From NCBI GenBank assembly GCA_000372785.1, contig KB889757.1, forward strand, positions 124,001 to 188,000: a stretch of 64,000 nucleotides of DNA, in the 5' to 3' direction. Each line of letters opens with the position of its first letter. Positions within the stretch are counted from its first letter, which is position 1. Below the pieces are notes generated by a model. It was not told the origin of the DNA. It made no database searches and saw only the letters and a program-made list of their open reading frames with translations. This document shows positions 61,501-64,000 of the stretch, piece by piece. The DNA comes from a gamma proteobacterium SCGC AB-629-P17. GTDB lineage: Bacteria > Pseudomonadota > Gammaproteobacteria > PS1 > Pseudothioglobaceae. Position numbers and translations under genes: made by a program.

Positions 61501-62112
61501 CGTATTGATGAACTTTAAAAGATTCTTAGTGTAGGGACTGTTTCTGCCAGTTCCGTCTGCAGCGGTACTGCCTGGACTTGTAGAGTAGGCAATTAGAGTA
61601 CCCTCGGCATCTTGAGATCTTGCCAGTCCCTGTTCAATGCCACGAGACTCTGCCTTAAAGGGGTTATTACGGCAAGCATCTAGGAAAATAAAGTTGAGAT
61701 CAGATTGACTTAATTGCATGCCTCCTAAAATCCTATTTGTAGATATAGCTTCATCTTGTAAATATTGAGCATTTTCAAGAATTTCTTGCATCGCTAAAAT
61801 AGGAATTAAGTAATTTTCACCATGGTATTGAGCCGCGTGACCTGCGTAATAAAAGAGACCAACCGTATCTTTGTTGAGTTTGTCATTGAAGTCATAGATG
61901 GTATCTCTCATAGTTCTTCTATTAGCGTTTTGGACAAGAGTTACCTTAAAATCTAAATCCTCTAAGGATTTGGCCATATCTTCGGCATCATTAAGGGTAT
62001 TGGTAAGAGGATTGATCTGATAGTCGCCATTACCAATGACAAGGGCGATGCGTTCTTGTGCAAAGGTACATAAGGATAAGAAGAGGAGGGCAGTGATGAG
62101 GGGTTTTTTCAT
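58525..62112 (-). CDS. Secreted caspase-like (C14) protein with very long MORN array
   Basis: Signal peptide then RIALVIGNGDYQINPLTNTLNDAEDM; LFYYAGHAAQYHGENYLIPI; FIFLDACRNNP; long MORN array to C-terminus. Confidence 0.93.
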   Translation of the reverse strand: MKKPLITALLFLSLCTFAQERIALVIGNGDYQINPLTNTLNDAEDMAKSLEDLDFKVTLVQNANRRTMRDTIYDFNDKLNKDTVGLFYYAGHAAQYHGENYLIPILAMQEILENAQYLQDEAISTNRILGGMQLSQSDLNFIFLDACRNNPFKAESRGIEQGLARSQDAEGTLIAYSTSPGSTAADGTGRNSPYTKNLLKFINTPNQPIELMLKDIKKAVANETNGNQLPWYESSITGNFCFKTTSEGCAKFIKVIYDPYLEGLYDIDTLEFKNGDKYVGQTLNGLMHGKGVLTYETGIIHRGEFVEGKRHGEATITYLNGSRFEGSFVDNKRHGKAITSYISGANVDTIWNMGERSYIESFFDGPLIATIPHGYGILHLGDGGKMEGLFDALEGAVGNVKVTTPTGDYYEGEVKEGIFHGNGKLLTANGERFEGQFEYNQINGEGIRLWANGDLYVGEFNNGYMHGHGVKTTVHGDRFEGEFKYDKLNGYGIQDFFDGSRYEGNWLNNRYHGQGIYVMQGSRLHTSNVRYEGEWKHGLYNGYGVLVTVHDSWDGSIRYEGEFKDGVEHGQGILLYPDGDRYEGEWNDAWRHGLGVRDYPDGNRYEGEFKWNTRDGQGIMDYANGNRYEGEWKNDKENGQGVLVNVDGIRYEYEGEFKDGKEHGQGIKTWSNARYEGEFKGSKRDGQGILVYTNGNRYEGEWKNDKLNGQGIEKAADWEYEGEFLNGKYHGKGKYTEYGDLIYEGEFQNGNRHGEGEVTFFGNNTTFKGLFKNNSANGIGTITLPNGTSWTGNWVDNNGTGFGEWTLLDGTKYQGFFKESDAKETEVGRIEDDIYEGEYNSYGYYHGQGTLILPNGFIYSGEFVNGNAEGKGNASFANGREYSGQWKNNEMHGIGIFQFGRLRYEGEFKYGLRDGEGVLNIRGGGDFYTGQFKKDLYHGKGRLKRSNGSNYEGEFLQGKMHGLGLLKEPNGSYYEGEFKNGLFEGQGVYVKADVFRYEGEFKDGLFEGQGVKVWDTGTRYEGEFKNGDYHGQGVYVSVNRQDEGLFKDGSMDGQGVRVWADGARYEGEFKDGYMDGQGVKVYSDGTRFEGEWKYSSEYGQGVKVYPDGSRYEGEYKDGLEYGQGVMVWADGTRYEGEWKNGKVNGQGIKITADGTRFEGEYINDSPHGSIIKTFPDGSQVEEFYQYGELISETTP

Positions 62113-62154
62113 AGAAGCCCTAGAACTTTAATAAATACTTAGATGGGTAATTCG

Positions 62155-63831
62155 TTAAGCTTCCTCATAACGATCAACTACGCCATCTTCGTTGTCATCA
62201 TATCCATAATAATCTGCCTTACCATCGCCATCATCGTCATAAATATGAAAATCGAGATCAGGGTTGCTGTTAGTATTGATAATTTTTTCATTCCATCTAC
62301 CATCTTCATCGTAATCTAGGACGACTATTAGTTCATCCTTATTAGTAATTTCAATGAGAACAACCTCCCAAATGCCTGTGTAATCATCATCTATAAAGTA
62401 GAAGGTATCTTTTACACCGTCACCGTTCCAGTCACTTCTGCCAACCCTAATAACATTACCATCCCATTCATAGGAAGCTTGTATTGCTTCACTCGTTTTT
62501 GAAGGTGCTTTAGGAGGCATCGTAATTTTTTCATTTAAGAAAAGTTTTAAATCTTTTACTGATACTGCATAATTTCCTGCTTCATAATCACCGCCATATG
62601 TGTTAACACCGATAACCTTGCCATTATCGTCTAGTAGTGGACCACCTGAATTTCCACCCATAATAGGGGTTTGTGACTGAATTACCATTTGTGCTTTTCG
62701 AGTTATTCCATCATCATAGCCCCACTCATGATTTCTAAGAATTTGACCAATATAACCTCGTGTATAGGACCATTGAGCGTAATTACCAGGGTGACCAATG
62801 GCATGAACATCTTGACCAATCTTTATTGAAGAAGAGTTTGCAAGTGATAGTGGCTTAACACCAACTGGATTTTTAGTTAATTTTATAAGCGCTAGGTCCG
62901 CTGTTTTGTTGTTGTTTACCACCATTCCAGTCATATAATCTTCCTGAGAATATTTACCTCCATATTTAGGCATAAAATATATATAAACTTTTTTAGCCTC
63001 ACCGACTACATGTGAGTTTGTAAATATTAGACCATCATTTGAAATCAGGACTCCTGTTCCATGTCCCGGAGGTGTATAAGTTGCAATAAATACAACTGCA
63101 GGAGCTGTTTCTTCAAAAATGCGTATCTCCTTAACGCCTCTGGTCTTAGATGAGCTGGTTAGTTCGGTGTCTTTTGAATCTTCCATTATCTTAAGAATTG
63201 TTCTAGTTTGAGAGCTATTATTGTCTAGAATAGATCCTAAATTTTCAGAAATTCTTGATGAAATTTCAACTGTTGAATCAAGGTTTTGATCAGCAATAGT
63301 GTCAAGGTCATTAATTCCTCTCAAAGCAATTTTGTTACTTAAATGCTTAATTCTAAATTTTTCAAGCTTAACTTCTCCAGCTTCTAGTGCATTTAATTGA
63401 TCTTTGTTCATTATTTGAGTTGTATTAATTTTGCTTGGACTAGAGACGATGATGAGCGTCTCTTCACCAACATTTTCGTCGAGTTGGTACCAGTCACTAG
63501 GATTATCTGAGGGAAAGGAGATGGATTGATCTTTGCTAACCAAAGAGCTTGAATTGAGTGATTTTAATTGTTGGATATTATTATTGCTGTCTATGAGGAA
63601 GACATAAATGTAAAGTTCTTCTAGTGCCTCTACACTTAGTTGAAATGAGTCACCAGAAAACAATACAGAGTTGTTATCTAAAATGCGAGTGCTATCGTTA
63701 TGATAGCCCTTGACAGTTAAATTGACTTCATTTGACTCGGCTATACTAACTATAGAAGTGGTTAGCAAGAATATAGCTATAAGTATTTTAGATATTTTTT
63801 TCATTTTTTTGTTTTTGATTAGTTTGATCAT
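62155..63831 (-). CDS. Secreted trypsin-like (S1C) protease with DUF4384-like N-terminus and Ca-binding-type DxDxDG tail
   Basis: N-term SGDSFQLSVEALEELYIYVFLIDSNNNIQQL; GTGVLISNDGLIFTNSHVVGEAKK, TADLALIKL, IMGGNSGGPLLDDNGKVIGVN; tail DWNGDGVKD, DYDEDGRWN, DDDGDGKAD, DDNEDGVVD. Confidence 0.88.
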   Translation of the reverse strand: MIKLIKNKKMKKISKILIAIFLLTTSIVSIAESNEVNLTVKGYHNDSTRILDNNSVLFSGDSFQLSVEALEELYIYVFLIDSNNNIQQLKSLNSSSLVSKDQSISFPSDNPSDWYQLDENVGEETLIIVSSPSKINTTQIMNKDQLNALEAGEVKLEKFRIKHLSNKIALRGINDLDTIADQNLDSTVEISSRISENLGSILDNNSSQTRTILKIMEDSKDTELTSSSKTRGVKEIRIFEETAPAVVFIATYTPPGHGTGVLISNDGLIFTNSHVVGEAKKVYIYFMPKYGGKYSQEDYMTGMVVNNNKTADLALIKLTKNPVGVKPLSLANSSSIKIGQDVHAIGHPGNYAQWSYTRGYIGQILRNHEWGYDDGITRKAQMVIQSQTPIMGGNSGGPLLDDNGKVIGVNTYGGDYEAGNYAVSVKDLKLFLNEKITMPPKAPSKTSEAIQASYEWDGNVIRVGRSDWNGDGVKDTFYFIDDDYTGIWEVVLIEITNKDELIVVLDYDEDGRWNEKIINTNSNPDLDFHIYDDDGDGKADYYGYDDNEDGVVDRYEEA

Positions 63832-63884
63832 ACACGATCCGAAAACTATTGTAAAAGAGTGTATTTTTGAACCATGTATACTAG

Positions 63885-63914
63885 TAACGAAATAAAACCA
63901 ATAATATTTCGTTA
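63885..63914. promoter_or_regulatory. Inverted repeat TAACGAAAT-N12-ATTTCGTTA between divergent genes
   Basis: Perfect 9-bp arms at 63885-63893 and 63906-63914. Confidence 0.5.
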
Positions 63915-63920
63915 TTAATA

Positions 63921-64000
63921 GTGAGTAGCTTTAAAGACAACTTAGAGAGTATGTCTCCAGATCTTATGCGGATAGCATTGAAAAGGACGGGAAACAAGAA
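63921..64000 (+). CDS. Possible start of an ECF-type sigma factor (truncated)
   Basis: Manual translation from GTG: MSSFKDNLESMSPDLMRIALKRTGNKK..., reminiscent of sigma region 2 starts (L..LYPRLLRYALRLTGN); too short to be sure. Confidence 0.3.
   Translation, partial: MSSFKDNLESMSPDLMRIALKRTGNK

Noticed and set aside
37640-64000. Classical antiphage defence island
   Set aside because: No recognisable restriction-modification, Abi, retron, CBASS or Cas genes; only the HEPN-like ORF is suggestive.

Overview
AT-rich bacterial chromosome, most likely a marine gammaproteobacterium (inference from gene content: NadA, AspS, HtpX, WaaA, DksA-type, class GN sortase with VIT/VWA partner). About 0-37.6 kb is mostly housekeeping: purL (partial), yebC, nadA, aspS, map, htpX, fpr-like, dnaQ, rpoZ, acs, tatA, hemB, thiC, waaA, obgE, proB, folK, panB, panC, nfuA-like, thiL, ilvA, icd. 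It is interrupted by a small tRNA-His-integrated island (about 11.9-16.5 kb). That island has a tyrosine recombinase, a 49-bp att direct repeat, a pentapeptide-repeat/beta-propeller fusion and an older att-like relic at about 10.45 kb. A tRNA-Asn (37562-37637) marks the start of a long accessory region that runs to the window end. It contains a run of tiny membrane-protein ORFs, a VIT/VWA protein plus class GN sortase, and an apparently extracytoplasmic peptidase cluster. The cluster has three trypsin-like proteases with different sensor or linker modules, a 2145-aa Sel1-repeat/CHAT protein, two caspase-like/MORN proteins, a coiled-coil membrane protein, a cytoplasmic protein with a HEPN-like RxxxxH motif, and a possible truncated ECF-sigma start at the right edge. 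Three small-protein genes in this region share a homologous promoter/leader with a 14-bp palindrome; two of these copies form an inverted repeat of about 155 bp. The peptidase cluster and its shared leader are the best candidates for an undescribed system. All assignments come from reading sequence motifs; no database search was run.
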